Assembly (NCBI RefSeq): GCF_000384115.1
Contig: NZ_KB913029.1
Location: 62,001-126,000, forward strand
DNA from: Sporichthya polymorpha DSM 43042
GTDB taxonomy: Bacteria; Actinomycetota; Actinomycetes; Sporichthyales; Sporichthyaceae
Direction of reading: 5' to 3'
DNA length: 64,000 bases
The notes beneath the pieces were generated by a model. The model saw nothing but the letters and a program-made list of their open reading frames with translations. It was not told the origin of the DNA and did not search any database. The translations under genes and the position numbers were made by a program. Below are positions 52,164-61,681 of the stretch, piece after piece; position 1 is the first letter of the stretch, and every line of letters begins with the position of its first letter.

Positions 52164-53495
52164 TCAGGCCGCGTCGAGCGGCGTCTCCAGCATCTCGGTG
52201 ACGAGCGCCGCGATCGGGGAACGCTCGGACCGGGTGAGCGTGACGTGCGCGAAGAGCGGGTGACCCTTCAGCGTCTCGACCACCGCGACGACGCCGTCGT
52301 GGCGACCGACGCGGAGGTTGTCGCGCTGGGCGACGTCGTGGGTGAGCACGACGCGGGAGCCGGCGCCGATTCGCGAAAGGACCGTCAGAAGGACGTTCCG
52401 CTCGAGGGATTGGGCCTCGTCGACGATGACGAACGCGTCGTGGAGGGACCGGCCGCGGATGTGTGTGAGCGGCAGAACCTCGAGCATCCCGCGAGCCATC
52501 ACTTCCTCGACGACCTCGGGCGCGACCAGCGCGCCGAGGGTGTCGAACACGGCCTGCGCCCAGGGGCCCATCTTCTCGGCCTCGGTGCCCGGGAGGTACC
52601 CGAGCTCCTGGCCACCGACCGCGTACAGCGGCCGGAAGATGACGACCTTGCGGTGCAGGCGACGCTCCATCACGGCCTCGAGACCCGCGCACAACGCGAG
52701 CGCCGACTTACCGGTACCGGCGCGACCGCCGATCGAGACGATGCCGATCTCGTTGTCCAGCAACAGATCCAGCGCGATGCGCTGCTCGGCGGAACGTCCG
52801 CGCAGACCGAACGCGTCCTTGTCACCCTTGATCAGCCGGACGCTCTTGTCGGGCAGCACCCGCCCGAGTGCGGACCCGCGGTCCGAGAGCAGCACCAGGC
52901 CCGTGTGGCAGGGCAGGTCCTGCGCGTCCTCCACCACCGCGCTCTCGCCGGCGTACATCGCGTCGAGCGTCGCGGCCGGCACCTCGATCTCGGCGAGGCC
53001 GGTCCAGCCCGCCTCGACGGGCAGGTCGGCGTGGTACTCCTCCGCCATCAGCCCGACGGCGGACGCCTTGACCCGCATCGGCAGGTCCTTGGAGACCAGC
53101 GTGACCTCGCGACTCTCCGCCGCGAGATTGCGCGCCACGGCGAGGATCCGGGTGTCGTTGTCGCCGAGCTGGAAGCCCGCCGGCAGCACCGAGACGTCGC
53201 TGTGGTTGAGCTCGACGATCAACGTGCCGCCCTCGTCGTTCACCGGCAGCGGTGAGTCGAGGCGGCCGTGCTCCATGCGGAGCTCGTCGAGGATGCGCAG
53301 TGCCGTACGTGCGAAGTATCCGAGTTCGGGGTGGTGCCGCTTCCCTTCCAGTTCGGTGATGACCACGATCGGGATGACGACCTCGTGCTCAGCGAACCGG
53401 GTCATCGCCCGGGGGTCGGAGAGCAGAACGCTGGTGTCCAGGACATAGGTGCGACGAGCAGTCCTGGGCGGGCGACGACGAGAGACGTTGGCCAC
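52164..53495 (-). CDS. phoH2: PhoH family protein with N-terminal PIN domain (PhoH2)
   Basis: A 443-residue fusion. The PIN ribonuclease domain (about 15-150) starts [15 protein letters not shown] with acidic residues in [25 protein letters not shown] and [14 protein letters not shown]. The PhoH ATPase domain (about 230-430) shows Walker [11 protein letters not shown] and Walker [16 protein letters not shown]. PhoH2 proteins are RNA helicase/ribonucleases. GTG 53495 is chosen, as the family starts close to this point; the open frame runs on to an ATG at 53618. Confidence 0.9.
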   Translation of the reverse strand: MANVSRRRPPRTARRTYVLDTSVLLSDPRAMTRFAEHEVVIPIVVITELEGKRHHPELGYFARTALRILDELRMEHGRLDSPLPVNDEGGTLIVELNHSDVSVLPAGFQLGDNDTRILAVARNLAAESREVTLVSKDLPMRVKASAVGLMAEEYHADLPVEAGWTGLAEIEVPAATLDAMYAGESAVVEDAQDLPCHTGLVLLSDRGSALGRVLPDKSVRLIKGDKDAFGLRGRSAEQRIALDLLLDNEIGIVSIGGRAGTGKSALALCAGLEAVMERRLHRKVVIFRPLYAVGGQELGYLPGTEAEKMGPWAQAVFDTLGALVAPEVVEEVMARGMLEVLPLTHIRGRSLHDAFVIVDEAQSLERNVLLTVLSRIGAGSRVVLTHDVAQRDNLRVGRHDGVVAVVETLKGHPLFAHVTLTRSERSPIAALVTEMLETPLDAA

Positions 53496-53847
53496 GGGGC
53501 GCTCCGAACGCGAGCGGGATACCGCCGCTGCGCGGGGACTGGCATCGAGCCGGCACCGCGAGTCCGAGGGCCCGGTACCGGCCCTCTCTTCCGAGAGCAC
53601 AGCACCCAGCAGAAGCATCCGGGGCCGGTGTGACCGGCTGCCCGTGTCTTTCGCTGCGATCGTGCAACGAGGACCCTTCCGGCCGGACGGCAGGGTGCCG
53701 TCCGATGTTCTTCACGGTAGGACCGCGACCTGTGTGTCACGTGGAAGAACACGCGATCCGGCTCCGGATGTGGATGAACGGGCCGTTACGAAATCCCCCG
53801 AAAGGACTAGTCATCGCCGCTTTCGGACACCCGGCGAGGTGGATCAG
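53496..53847 (-). other. Long leader/intergenic region between phoH2 and uppS
   Basis: 352 bp. On the minus strand it has a GGACGGCACCCTGCCGTCC hairpin (53682-53700) and a GAGGGCCGGTACCGGGCCCTC near-palindrome (53562-53582), consistent with a structured phoH2 mRNA leader. I could not match a known riboswitch. Confidence 0.35.
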
Positions 53848-54627
53848 TCACCCACCGAAGCGGCGATCCCGGCGGGCGTAGTCCCGCAGCGCACGGAGGA
53901 AGTCGACGCGGCGGAAGTCCGGCCAGTACGCGTCGCAGAAGTGGAACTCCGAGTGCGCGCTCTGCCAGAGCAGGAACCCGGACAGCCGCTGCTCCCCCGA
54001 CGTGCGGATGACCAGGTCCGGGTCCGGCTGACCGCGCGTGTAGAGGTGCTCGGCGATGTGCTCGACGTCGATGACCTCGGCGAGCTCCTCGATCGAGGTC
54101 CCCTGCGCGGCGTGCGCGTGCAGCAGTGAGCGGACGGCGTCGGCGATCTCACGCCGGCCCCCGTACCCGATGGCGACGTTGACCAGCAGGCCGTCCCGGT
54201 CGCCGGTCGCGTCCGCGGCCGACTTCAGGACGCGCGCGGTCTCCGGCGGGAGCAGGTCCACGGCGCCGACCGGGTGCACGCGCCAGCCGCCCTCGACCAG
54301 CTCGTTGACGGTGTTCTCGATGATCCGCAGCAGCGGGTGCAGCTCGGCCTCGGGCCGGCTCAGGTTGTCCGTCGAGAGCAGCCACAGCGTGACGACCTCG
54401 ACGCCCGCGTCCGCGGACCAGCGCAGCAACTCGTGGATCTTGTCCGCGCCGGCCTGGTGCCCCTCCTCGGGACGTCCGCCGGCGGCCTTGGCCCAGCGCC
54501 GGTTGCCGTCGAGGATGACGCCGACGTGCCGGGGCGCCTTGGCGGTCGACAACCGCCCGGTCAGTCGGCGTTCGTAGGCCCGGTAGAGCACGCTCTTCAC
54601 CCGTGCGCGCACCCGACTCCCGGCCAC
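53848..54627 (-). CDS. uppS: Isoprenyl transferase (cis-prenyltransferase, UppS family)
   Basis: A 259-residue cis-prenyl synthase. It shows the substrate-binding motif GVILDGNRRWAK, the middle block VVTLWLLSTDNLSRPEAEL, GYGGRREIADAV, and the C-terminal DLVIRTSGEQRLSGFLLWQS. Neighbourhood with hlyIII matches the mycobacterial Rv1085c-Rv1086 pair, whose enzyme makes (2Z,6E)-farnesyl diphosphate, so a short-chain product is likely rather than the C50/C55 carrier. GTG 54627 has AGGGTG 6 nt upstream; GTG 54636 is possible. Confidence 0.9.
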   Translation of the reverse strand: MAGSRVRARVKSVLYRAYERRLTGRLSTAKAPRHVGVILDGNRRWAKAAGGRPEEGHQAGADKIHELLRWSADAGVEVVTLWLLSTDNLSRPEAELHPLLRIIENTVNELVEGGWRVHPVGAVDLLPPETARVLKSAADATGDRDGLLVNVAIGYGGRREIADAVRSLLHAHAAQGTSIEELAEVIDVEHIAEHLYTRGQPDPDLVIRTSGEQRLSGFLLWQSAHSEFHFCDAYWPDFRRVDFLRALRDYARRDRRFGG

Positions 54628-54664
54628 ATCGGTCACCCTACAGACGTGCCCTAGCCTGGCGACC

Positions 54665-55327
54665 GTGAACGAGGTCTTCGACCGCATGGAAGCCGCGGTC
54701 AAGCCACGGCTCCGCGGCTGGCTCCACCTGGGCACGTTCCCGGTCTCGGTGATCGCCGGCATCGTGCTCGTCTCGATCCCGCAGGAGCCCCGCGCGCGCC
54801 TGGCCTCGGCAATCTTCGCCGTCACGGCCTCGTTGCTGTTCGGCATCAGCGCGCTCTACCACCGCGGCACCTGGGGGCCGCGCACGACGGAGATCCTCAA
54901 ACGGATCGACCACGCGAACATCTTCCTGATCATCGCGGCGTCGTACACGCCGTTCGCGCTGCTCCTGCTCGACGACCGCACCGGCACGATCATGCTCGCG
55001 ATCGTCTGGACCGGGGCGGCGCTCGGCGTGATCCTGCGCTCGATCTGGATCCACTCCGCGCGCTGGCTCTCCGCCCCGGCCTACCTGATCCTCGGGTGGA
55101 CCGCGGCGTTCTTCGTGCCCCAGCTCGTCGAGGGCGGCGTCGCGACCTTCGTGCTGCTGATCGTCGGCGGCGTCCTGTACTCCATCGGCGGCGTCATCTA
55201 CGGGCTCAAGCGCCCGAACCCGTCACCGCGCTGGTTCGGCTTCCACGAGGTGTTCCACTCGTTCACCGTCGTGGCCTGGATCGTGCACTACGTCGCGGTG
55301 TCGATCGTCGCGTACAGCTACGGCTGA
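54665..55327 (+). CDS. Hemolysin III / PAQR-family membrane protein
   Basis: A 220-residue protein with seven transmembrane segments. The family's metal-binding His residues are in SALYHRGTWGPRT and in HEVFHSFTVVAWIVHYVAVS, along with the conserved RIDHANIFLIIAASYTPFAL. PAQR proteins are probable membrane hydrolases or metal-dependent receptors; hemolysis is not a shown role in actinobacteria. It begins at GTG 54665, divergent from uppS with 37 bp between starts. Confidence 0.9.
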   Translation: MNEVFDRMEAAVKPRLRGWLHLGTFPVSVIAGIVLVSIPQEPRARLASAIFAVTASLLFGISALYHRGTWGPRTTEILKRIDHANIFLIIAASYTPFALLLLDDRTGTIMLAIVWTGAALGVILRSIWIHSARWLSAPAYLILGWTAAFFVPQLVEGGVATFVLLIVGGVLYSIGGVIYGLKRPNPSPRWFGFHEVFHSFTVVAWIVHYVAVSIVAYSYG

Positions 55328-55367
55328 CGCGACGACCGACCCGCGACGGGACGAGCAGTGCGGCCGG

Positions 55368-56327
55368 TCAGCCGAGCAGACCGCCCAGGTCCAGGTTGAG
55401 GCCGAGCGCCGTGGACGTGTCCGCGACCAGCCGGTCGACGGTGCCCAGGGTGTAGTCGAGCTCGGCACCGAGGTCGAGCGAGCTCGGGTCGGCGAGGGCC
55501 TCCGCGACCGTGTCGGTGGTGTGGTCGACGTACGTGGGCACGACCGGCGCCACCAGGCTGTCCGACAGGACGACCGCGACGGTCGAGTCGACCGTCTCGC
55601 CGACGTTGTGGACCAGGCCCTGCAGGCCGATGACAAGGTCGCCGCCGACCGGCAGGTTCGTGGTGTCGGCGACGTCGGCGAGCAGGCCGTTGACCAGGTC
55701 GGTCGTGGCGTCGCTGCTGCTGTCCGCCGTCGCGGTCAGCGCGGTCGGGCCCTCGGTCGTGCCGACGGTGACGACGTCGGTCAGGTCGCCCGTCACGCCG
55801 TCGAGGCCGAGCGAGGAGTCGAGCAGCTCGGTCAGGTTCGACAGCAGCGAGTCGCTGCCGACGACGGCGATGCCGGCCAGGGCCGACAGCCGGGCGGGCA
55901 GCTCGTCGGTGACGCCGAGCGTGGACGTGATGCCCGCCACGACGTCGCTGACCGGGTCGAGCACCGGGCTCAGGACCGGGCCCAGCGCCGCGGTCACGCC
56001 GGTGACCTGGTCGAGCGTGACGTCCAGCGTGTGGTCGAGGTGCTCACCCAGACCGGTCAGGACACCACCCACGGTGCCGGGCAGACCCCCGAGCACGTTG
56101 CTCAGGGTGCCGTCCAGGCTGCCCAGGTCCAGGACCCCACCGAGGTCCAGTCCGTCCCCGAGACCGCCCCCGAGGACACCGCCCAGGACGTTGACGACGA
56201 CGCCGTCGCCGTCGCCGTCGCCGAGGACGTCGGGCAGGCCGCCCAGCAGACCGTCCAGATCCGGAACGGCGGAATCAGCAAGAAAGGTGGCCTCGTCGGC
56301 CTTGTCCACGACAAGAGTGTCGGACAT
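55368..56327 (-). CDS. Extremely acidic Gly/Leu/Asp/Val low-complexity protein
   Basis: A 319-residue protein of unknown function. It is dominated by Gly, Leu, Asp, Val and Thr with loose repeats of the form GLGDGLDLGGVLDLGSLDG at about residues 55-75. I counted only one Lys and two Arg, so the pI must be very low. There is no signal peptide. The start at 56327 follows GGGGGAG. The repeat style recalls actinobacterial surface or aggregate-forming proteins, and DGDGDG could bind calcium. It stands alone between hlyIII and the small membrane gene. Confidence 0.65.
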   Translation of the reverse strand: MSDTLVVDKADEATFLADSAVPDLDGLLGGLPDVLGDGDGDGVVVNVLGGVLGGGLGDGLDLGGVLDLGSLDGTLSNVLGGLPGTVGGVLTGLGEHLDHTLDVTLDQVTGVTAALGPVLSPVLDPVSDVVAGITSTLGVTDELPARLSALAGIAVVGSDSLLSNLTELLDSSLGLDGVTGDLTDVVTVGTTEGPTALTATADSSSDATTDLVNGLLADVADTTNLPVGGDLVIGLQGLVHNVGETVDSTVAVVLSDSLVAPVVPTYVDHTTDTVAEALADPSSLDLGAELDYTLGTVDRLVADTSTALGLNLDLGGLLG

Positions 56328-56460
56328 CGGAAACTCCCCCCGAAGTTCAGCAGATGTGCTGTGCACACCCGATCACGCCGGGGCCGGACCGCGAATGCGC
56401 CGGGCGGGTGACGAGACCCGTGAGCAATCTGACGCTCCGTCGGTCAGTTGCGCAGGTAGG

Positions 56461-56730
56461 TCAGGAATTGTCCGGTTCCACCGGGGGCTCACCCGAGGCG
56501 GCGCGGCGCTTGGCCTCCTGGTCGCGGGCGTGCCGGTCCACGTCGATGTTCCGCAGGCGGTTCTGCATCGACCTGATCAGGAAGAACACCACGACGAACA
56601 TCGCGATCAGCAGCGCGAGCGCGATGAACCCCGGCGAGACCTTGTCCTCGTCGATGACCACCGGCTCGGGCGAGGGGCTGGCGGCGGCGACGAGATCGAC
56701 GAGCTGCACGAGCCCCTGGGTCAGCATCAT
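56461..56730 (-). CDS. Small single-pass membrane protein next to mca
   Basis: An 89-residue protein. The N-terminal region is followed by one transmembrane helix (GFIALALLIAMFVVVFFLIR) and a charged cytoplasmic tail (NRLRNIDVDRHARDQEAKRR). Position and size match the conserved hypothetical gene beside mca in mycobacteria (Rv1083-like). It is translationally coupled to mca by an ATGA overlap (start 56730). Function is unknown; an accessory for the amidase at the membrane is a guess. Confidence 0.75.
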   Translation of the reverse strand: MMLTQGLVQLVDLVAAASPSPEPVVIDEDKVSPGFIALALLIAMFVVVFFLIRSMQNRLRNIDVDRHARDQEAKRRAASGEPPVEPDNS

Positions 56731-57608
56731 GGACACACACGATCGCGTACGCCGGCGAACAGGTCGTCCTCGGGGACCTCGGTGTCGACGAGCGAGCGGG
56801 CGAGCTCGAAGTCCTCGGTCGGCCAGACGGCCTGCTGCATCTCCATCGGCATCCGGAAGAAGAAGCCGTCCGGATCGATCTGCGTGGCGTGGGCACGCAG
56901 GGCCGCGTCCCGCACCGGGAAGTACTCCGCGCAGTGGACGCGGGTCGTCACCGGGCGGGAGTCACGGTCCTTCCAGCGCTCCAGCCACTCGGCGTACGGG
57001 GACTCGAGGCCGGCCGCGACCATCGCGTCGTGGAGGGCCTGCGTCTTCTCCTTGGTGAAGATGACGTCGTAGTAGAGCTTGAGCGGCTGCCAGGGCTCGC
57101 CGCACTCCGGATAGAGCCCGGGATCGCCGGCGGCGTCGAACGCGGCCACCGACACCCGGTGGCAGGCGATGTGGTCCGGGTGGGGGTAGCCACCCTCCTC
57201 GTTGTACGTCGTGACGACGTGCGGGCGGAACTCGCGCATCAGCTTCACGAGGGGCCGCGCGGCCTCCTCGGTCGGGACCAGCGCGAAGCAGCCCCCGGGC
57301 AGCGGCGGGAGCGGGTCGCCGCTCGGCAGGCCGGAGTCGACGAAGCCGAGCCAGGCCTGCTGGACGCCGAGGATCTCGCGGGCAGCCTCCATCTCGGCGG
57401 CCCGGATCGCATGGATGTTCGCGGCGACCTCGGGGTCGTGGGCGAGCTTGGGGTTCAGGACGTCCCCCCGCTCCCCGCCGGTGCAGGTCACGACCATCAC
57501 CTCGACGCCCGAGGCGACGTACATCGCCATCGTGGCCGCGCCCTTGCTCGACTCGTCGTCGGGGTGGGCGTGCACTGCCATCAGGCGCAACGGCTCAGCG
57601 CTCGACAC
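56727..57608 (-). CDS. mca: Mycothiol S-conjugate amidase
   Basis: A 293-residue zinc hydrolase of the PIG-L/MshB fold that cleaves mycothiol S-conjugates during detoxification. Zinc ligands are in LMAVHAHPDDESSKG near residue 15 and in the GYPHPDHIACHRVS segment (third His). It is longer than MshB (deacetylase) types and has the C-terminal FFRMPMEMQQAVWPTEDFEL region typical of Mca. The GTG at 57608 is the first start before the conserved N-terminus. It is divergent from greA. Confidence 0.93.
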   Translation of the reverse strand: MSSAEPLRLMAVHAHPDDESSKGAATMAMYVASGVEVMVVTCTGGERGDVLNPKLAHDPEVAANIHAIRAAEMEAAREILGVQQAWLGFVDSGLPSGDPLPPLPGGCFALVPTEEAARPLVKLMREFRPHVVTTYNEEGGYPHPDHIACHRVSVAAFDAAGDPGLYPECGEPWQPLKLYYDVIFTKEKTQALHDAMVAAGLESPYAEWLERWKDRDSRPVTTRVHCAEYFPVRDAALRAHATQIDPDGFFFRMPMEMQQAVWPTEDFELARSLVDTEVPEDDLFAGVRDRVCP

Positions 57609-57976
57609 GCGTGCGTCCCGTCCTCTCGTCGATCCCGGGGCGCCGGTTCTCCCGCATGTGACCCCCGCCCCGAGGATAGTCGGCCCGACGAAGCCGCTGA
57701 TCACGGTGCGTGTCGGGCTGCCGGAAATGCCACTCTTTCGGGCTAAACCCCCAAATTGTTCAAAAATTCCCAGGCATGAAACTTGTGTCACGGGGGAACG
57801 CCTCTCACTACACTGAGCGGCCTAGCCACGACCGTCGCACCGTCATCCGGAGCGTCGGTCGGTTTGTTTACTAGGCCCGCTCGTGCGTGGTTCACCAACC
57901 TGACCCACCTGACCGTCCGTCAGCAGAGCGCCGTCGGACGAACGAGCCCGCGCAACACATCCGCAAGGAGCGACCC
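57609..57976 (+). promoter_or_regulatory. greA promoter/leader and mca upstream region
   Basis: A 368-bp gap without a gene. A -10-like TACACT at 57809-57814 is preceded by weak -35 candidates. The greA ribosome-binding site AAGGAG lies 7 nt before the ATG. The transcript would have a leader of about 160 nt. Confidence 0.35.
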
Positions 57977-58462
57977 ATGACCACGGAAACCGTCACCTGG
58001 CTCACCCAGGACGCATACGACCGTCTCAAGGCAGAGCTGGACCAGCTCTCCGGCCCGGGGCGCGTGGAACTGGCTCGCAAGATCGAGGCGGCGCGCGAGG
58101 AGGGTGACCTCAAGGAGAACGGTGGCTACCACGCCGCCAAGGAGGAGCAGGGCAAGCAGGAGGCCCGCATCCGCCAGCTCGACGAACTCCTCCGCTTCGC
58201 CAAGGTCGGCGAGCCGCCGGCCAACGACGGCGTCGTGCACCCCGGCTCGATCGTGACCGTCCGGTTCGCGGACGGCGACACCGAGCGCTTCCTGCTCGGC
58301 TCCCGCGAGGTCGAGGTCGGCGACCTCGAGGTCTACTCCGAGAAGTCGCCGCTGGGCTCGGCGATCCTCGACCACAAGATCGGTGACCACTGCGCGTACG
58401 AGCTGCCGAACGGCCGCAAGGTCGAGGTCTCGATCGTCGACGTGGAGCCGTTCACCGGCTGA
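57977..58462 (+). CDS. greA: Transcription elongation factor GreA
   Basis: A 161-residue factor that rescues stalled RNA polymerase by stimulating transcript cleavage. The N-terminal coiled coil includes REEGDLKENGGYHAAKEEQG with the acidic tip. The C-terminal GreA/GreB domain contains IVTVRFADGDTERFLLGSRE and SPLGSAILDHKIGDHCAYEL. The start ATG 57977 follows AAGGAGCGACCC. It is convergent with an ABC permease gene 3 bp away. Confidence 0.95.
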   Translation: MTTETVTWLTQDAYDRLKAELDQLSGPGRVELARKIEAAREEGDLKENGGYHAAKEEQGKQEARIRQLDELLRFAKVGEPPANDGVVHPGSIVTVRFADGDTERFLLGSREVEVGDLEVYSEKSPLGSAILDHKIGDHCAYELPNGRKVEVSIVDVEPFTG

Positions 58463-58465
58463 TCC

Positions 58466-59359
58466 TCAGCTGCGCACCCGGCGCATCCGCCGGGTGCACA
58501 GCGTCGCCGCGACGCAGATGATGCCGACCGACCAGAGCACCGTGAGCAGGACCGGGTGCTCGGCGGGGAAGGTGCCCTCGTCCCGGAACGGGTTCGGGTT
58601 CCCGAACAGTTCCCGGGCGGCGGCGGCCACCGCCGTCACCGGATTCCATTCCGCCACGGTCTCCAGGGGTTCCGGCATCGTCTGCGTCGGGACGAAGGCG
58701 TTCGACACGAAGACGACCGGGAACAGCCACATCATCGGCATGCTCTGTGCGGCCTGGACGCTCTTCGCGACCAGCCCGAGGTACGCGCCGACCCAGCTCA
58801 TGGCGAAGCCGAACAGCAGCAGGACGCCGAACGCGGCCACGGCGCGGACCGCGCCGTCCTCGATCCGCCACCCCACGATCAGGCCGGCGACGGCCATGAC
58901 CGTCAGCGAGATCGACATGCGCGCGACGTCACCGACGGTCCGCCCGACGAACACCGCGGCCGGGTGGATCGGCAGCGTCCGCAGCCGGTCCATCAGGCCG
59001 AGCTGCAGGTCGTACGCCATGGCGATCGTCGTCGGGTAGGTGCTGAACGCGACGGCCTGGGCGAAGACGCCCGCGAGCAGGAACTCGCGGTAGCTCCCGC
59101 CGCCCGGGATCGTGATCGCTCCGCCGAAGACCAGGGCGAACAGGAACACGAACACCAGCGGCTGCAGGAACATGAATGGCCACAGCTCGCGCACCCGCAC
59201 GGTGTGGAGCAGGTTCCGCCGGGTCAGCACCCCGGCGTCCGAGATCGCCCACGCGATCTCCGACCCGAGCGACCAGGCCGGCCCGTGGCCACCGCGACGG
59301 TGGGACCTCGGCGAGGCGGCCACCCGCGACCCGAGCGGCTCGGGGATCGAGTCGGTCAT
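58466..59359 (-). CDS. ABC-2 type exporter permease (DrrB-like)
   Basis: A 297-residue permease. After a hydrophilic N-terminal region (MTDSIPEPLGSRVAAS, about 30 residues), about six helices follow, with GGGSYREFLLAGVFAQAVAF and MDRLRTLPIHPAAVFVGRTV typical of DrrB-type exporters. Its ATG overlaps the ATPase stop by 4 bp. It forms an exporter with the ATPase; a hydrophobic compound is the likely substrate. Confidence 0.88.
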   Translation of the reverse strand: MTDSIPEPLGSRVAASPRSHRRGGHGPAWSLGSEIAWAISDAGVLTRRNLLHTVRVRELWPFMFLQPLVFVFLFALVFGGAITIPGGGSYREFLLAGVFAQAVAFSTYPTTIAMAYDLQLGLMDRLRTLPIHPAAVFVGRTVGDVARMSISLTVMAVAGLIVGWRIEDGAVRAVAAFGVLLLFGFAMSWVGAYLGLVAKSVQAAQSMPMMWLFPVVFVSNAFVPTQTMPEPLETVAEWNPVTAVAAAARELFGNPNPFRDEGTFPAEHPVLLTVLWSVGIICVAATLCTRRMRRVRS

Positions 59360-60291
59360 CGGGACGTCACCGCCACGAAGACGTCGTCGAGGGTCGGCCG
59401 GTGGACGGAGATGTCCTGCATCGCGATGCCGTGGCGGTCGAGGACCCGGACGATGCCCGCGATCGCGGTCGAGGCGTCACCCGCGGCCGGGATGCCGACG
59501 GTCCCGGCGGCCGCGTCGACCACCGGATCGCCCGCCGCGAGCTCACGGAGCGCAGTCACGGCGTCCTCCGTCCGGGTGACGTCGGCGAGCCGGACGTCGA
59601 CCCGGTCCCCGCCGACCTGACGCTTCAGTTCGTCGGGGGTGCCGGAGGCGATGACGTGCCCGTGGTCGACGACCGCGATGCGGTCCGCGAGCCGGTCGGC
59701 CTCCTCCAGGTACTGGGTGGTGAGGAGCAGGGTCGTCCCGCCGCGGACGAGTTCGGCGAGCAGGTCCCACAGGTCCAGCCGGGAGACCGGGTCGAGCCCG
59801 GTCGTCGGCTCGTCCATGAACAGCACCTTGGGCGTCGCGACGAGCGCGGAGGCCAGGTCGAGGCGGCGGGCCATGCCGCCGGAGAACGTCTTGACCGGCT
59901 GCCCGGCGACGTCGGTGAGCCGGAAGCGCTCCAGCAGCAGGTCGGCCCGCTTGTTCGCCTGCCGGCGGCCGAGCCGGTAGAGCCGGCCGAACATCTGCAG
60001 GTTCTCCCGGGCCGTGAGCGTGTAGTCCAGGGCCGCGAACTGCCCGGCGAGCCCGATCCGGCGCCGGACGGCCGCCGGGTCGCGCAGGACGTCGACCCCG
60101 GCGACCTGGACGCGGCCGGCGTCGGGGCGCAGCAGCGTCGTCAGGATCTTGACGGTCGTGGTCTTCCCGGCCCCGTTCGGGCCGAGCAGGCCGAGCGCGG
60201 TGCCCTCCGCGACCTCCAGGTCCAGGCCGTCGAGGGCCCGAGCCTGGCCGTAACGCTTGACCAGGCCCTCCACGACAACGGCGTCGGCCAC
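59356..60291 (-). CDS. ABC exporter ATPase (DrrA-like)
   Basis: A 311-residue nucleotide-binding protein: Walker A LLGPNGAGKTTTVKIL, signature FSGGMARRLDLASALV, Walker B VLFMDEPTTGLDPVSRLDL. A C-terminal domain of about 90 residues after the switch is typical of the daunorubicin-resistance ATPase subfamily. It starts with GTG 60291 and is coupled to the permease. This is the second such exporter in the window, after 1461-2920. Confidence 0.9.
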   Translation of the reverse strand: MADAVVVEGLVKRYGQARALDGLDLEVAEGTALGLLGPNGAGKTTTVKILTTLLRPDAGRVQVAGVDVLRDPAAVRRRIGLAGQFAALDYTLTARENLQMFGRLYRLGRRQANKRADLLLERFRLTDVAGQPVKTFSGGMARRLDLASALVATPKVLFMDEPTTGLDPVSRLDLWDLLAELVRGGTTLLLTTQYLEEADRLADRIAVVDHGHVIASGTPDELKRQVGGDRVDVRLADVTRTEDAVTALRELAAGDPVVDAAAGTVGIPAAGDASTAIAGIVRVLDRHGIAMQDISVHRPTLDDVFVAVTSR

Positions 60292-60385
60292 CGCACCATG
60301 GTGCCGGTCGCCCGAAGCGGACGCCGCGATCTTTGCCCCAACCGGGGTCGGGCGCCGTCCGGGACGCCCGATCAGAGCGCGCGAA

Positions 60386-61600
60386 TCAGCCGAAGACCAG
60401 CGGATATCCCGCGGCGCGCAGCCGGCCGAGGACGGCGTCGGTGTGTTTGCCGCCGCGGGTCTCGATCTGGACGTAGACCTCGGCCTCGTCGACGTGCAGG
60501 CGCGGGTTGGTGCGCAGGTGCTCGACCTCGAGGACGTTCGCGTCGGCCTCGCCGAGCTCGTGGAGGAGGGCGGCGAGCGCGCCCGGGCGGTCGGTCATCC
60601 GGGTGCGGAACGCCACGAACCGCCCGGAGGCGGCGAGACCGTGCCGCAACAGCCGGAGCATCAGCAGCGGGTCGACGTTGCCGCCGGACAGGATCGCGAC
60701 GACCGGGGGCTCGAAGGCCTGCGGGTCGTCGAGGACGGCCGCGACGCCGGCGACGCCGGCCGGTTCCACGACGAGCTTCGCGCGCTCCAGGCAGAGCAGC
60801 AGGGCGCGGGACAGCGACTCCTCGGACACCGTCCGGACGTCGGGGACGAGTTCGGCGACGACCGCGAACGGCACCTCGCCCGGCAGTGCGACCGCGATGC
60901 CGTCGGCCATCGTCGTGATCCCGTCCAGCGCGACCGGGTGCCCGGCGGCCAGGGACGACGGGTACGCGGCCGCACCGGCGGCCTGGACGCCGACGACCCG
61001 GACGCCGGAGCGCTCCCCCACCGCCGCGGCGACCCCGGCGAGCAGCCCGCCGCCGCCGGTGGGGACGACGATCGTGCGGACGTCGGGGACCTGGTCACCG
61101 ATCTCCAGCCCGACCGAGCCCTGCCCGGCGACGACGTCGACGTGGTCGAAGGGGTGGATGAGGACGGCCCCGGACTCGGCCGCGATCTCGGCCGCGGCGG
61201 CCAGGGCCTGCTCGACGTTGTCACCGATCAGGCGGACGGTCGCGCCGTAGCCCTCGGTCGCGGCCACCTTCGGCAGGGGCGCGCCCACGGGCATGACGAC
61301 GGTGGCGCTGCACCCGAGCAGCGACGCCGCCAGCGCGACGCCCTGGGCGTGGTTGCCGGCACTCGCCGCCACGACCCCGGCCGCACGCTCCTCGGGCGTC
61401 AGCCGGGCGATGCGGACGTACGCGCCGCGGAGCTTGAACGACCCGCCCCGCTGGAGGTTCTCGCACTTGAACCGGACCGGGCCGCCGCAGCGGTCGGAGA
61501 GCACCCGCGAGCCGACGACGGGGGTGACGCGCGCCACGTCGGCCAGGAGGTCCGCGGCGGCGCGGACGTCCGCGAGCGTGACGGGCAGGGCCGGGGACAC
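60386..61600 (-). CDS. ilvA: Threonine ammonia-lyase (threonine dehydratase) with ACT domain
   Basis: A 404-residue PLP enzyme. The PLP-binding Lys is in GGSFKLRGAYVRIA, followed by AASAGNHAQGVALAASLLG and the glycine loop VPTGGGGLLAGVAAAV. The C-terminal ACT domain (about 325-400; RMTDRPGALAALLHELGEAD) suggests allosteric control. The length fits the TIGR01127 type (catabolic/biosynthetic hybrid). It converts threonine to 2-oxobutanoate. The start is GTG 61600 with no strong ribosome-binding site. Confidence 0.9.
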   Translation of the reverse strand: MSPALPVTLADVRAAADLLADVARVTPVVGSRVLSDRCGGPVRFKCENLQRGGSFKLRGAYVRIARLTPEERAAGVVAASAGNHAQGVALAASLLGCSATVVMPVGAPLPKVAATEGYGATVRLIGDNVEQALAAAAEIAAESGAVLIHPFDHVDVVAGQGSVGLEIGDQVPDVRTIVVPTGGGGLLAGVAAAVGERSGVRVVGVQAAGAAAYPSSLAAGHPVALDGITTMADGIAVALPGEVPFAVVAELVPDVRTVSEESLSRALLLCLERAKLVVEPAGVAGVAAVLDDPQAFEPPVVAILSGGNVDPLLMLRLLRHGLAASGRFVAFRTRMTDRPGALAALLHELGEADANVLEVEHLRTNPRLHVDEAEVYVQIETRGGKHTDAVLGRLRAAGYPLVFG

Positions 61601-61681
61601 GGTGGCATGATGCCGGATCGCCCGGGCTCCCGGGCCGGATCGGCTGCGGGACCGGCGCGGCGGATGGCCTAACCTTCTGCG

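Noticed and set aside
53496-53847. Cyclic di-AMP or other known riboswitch before phoH2
   Set aside because: None of the conserved motif strings that I know could be found on the minus strand.
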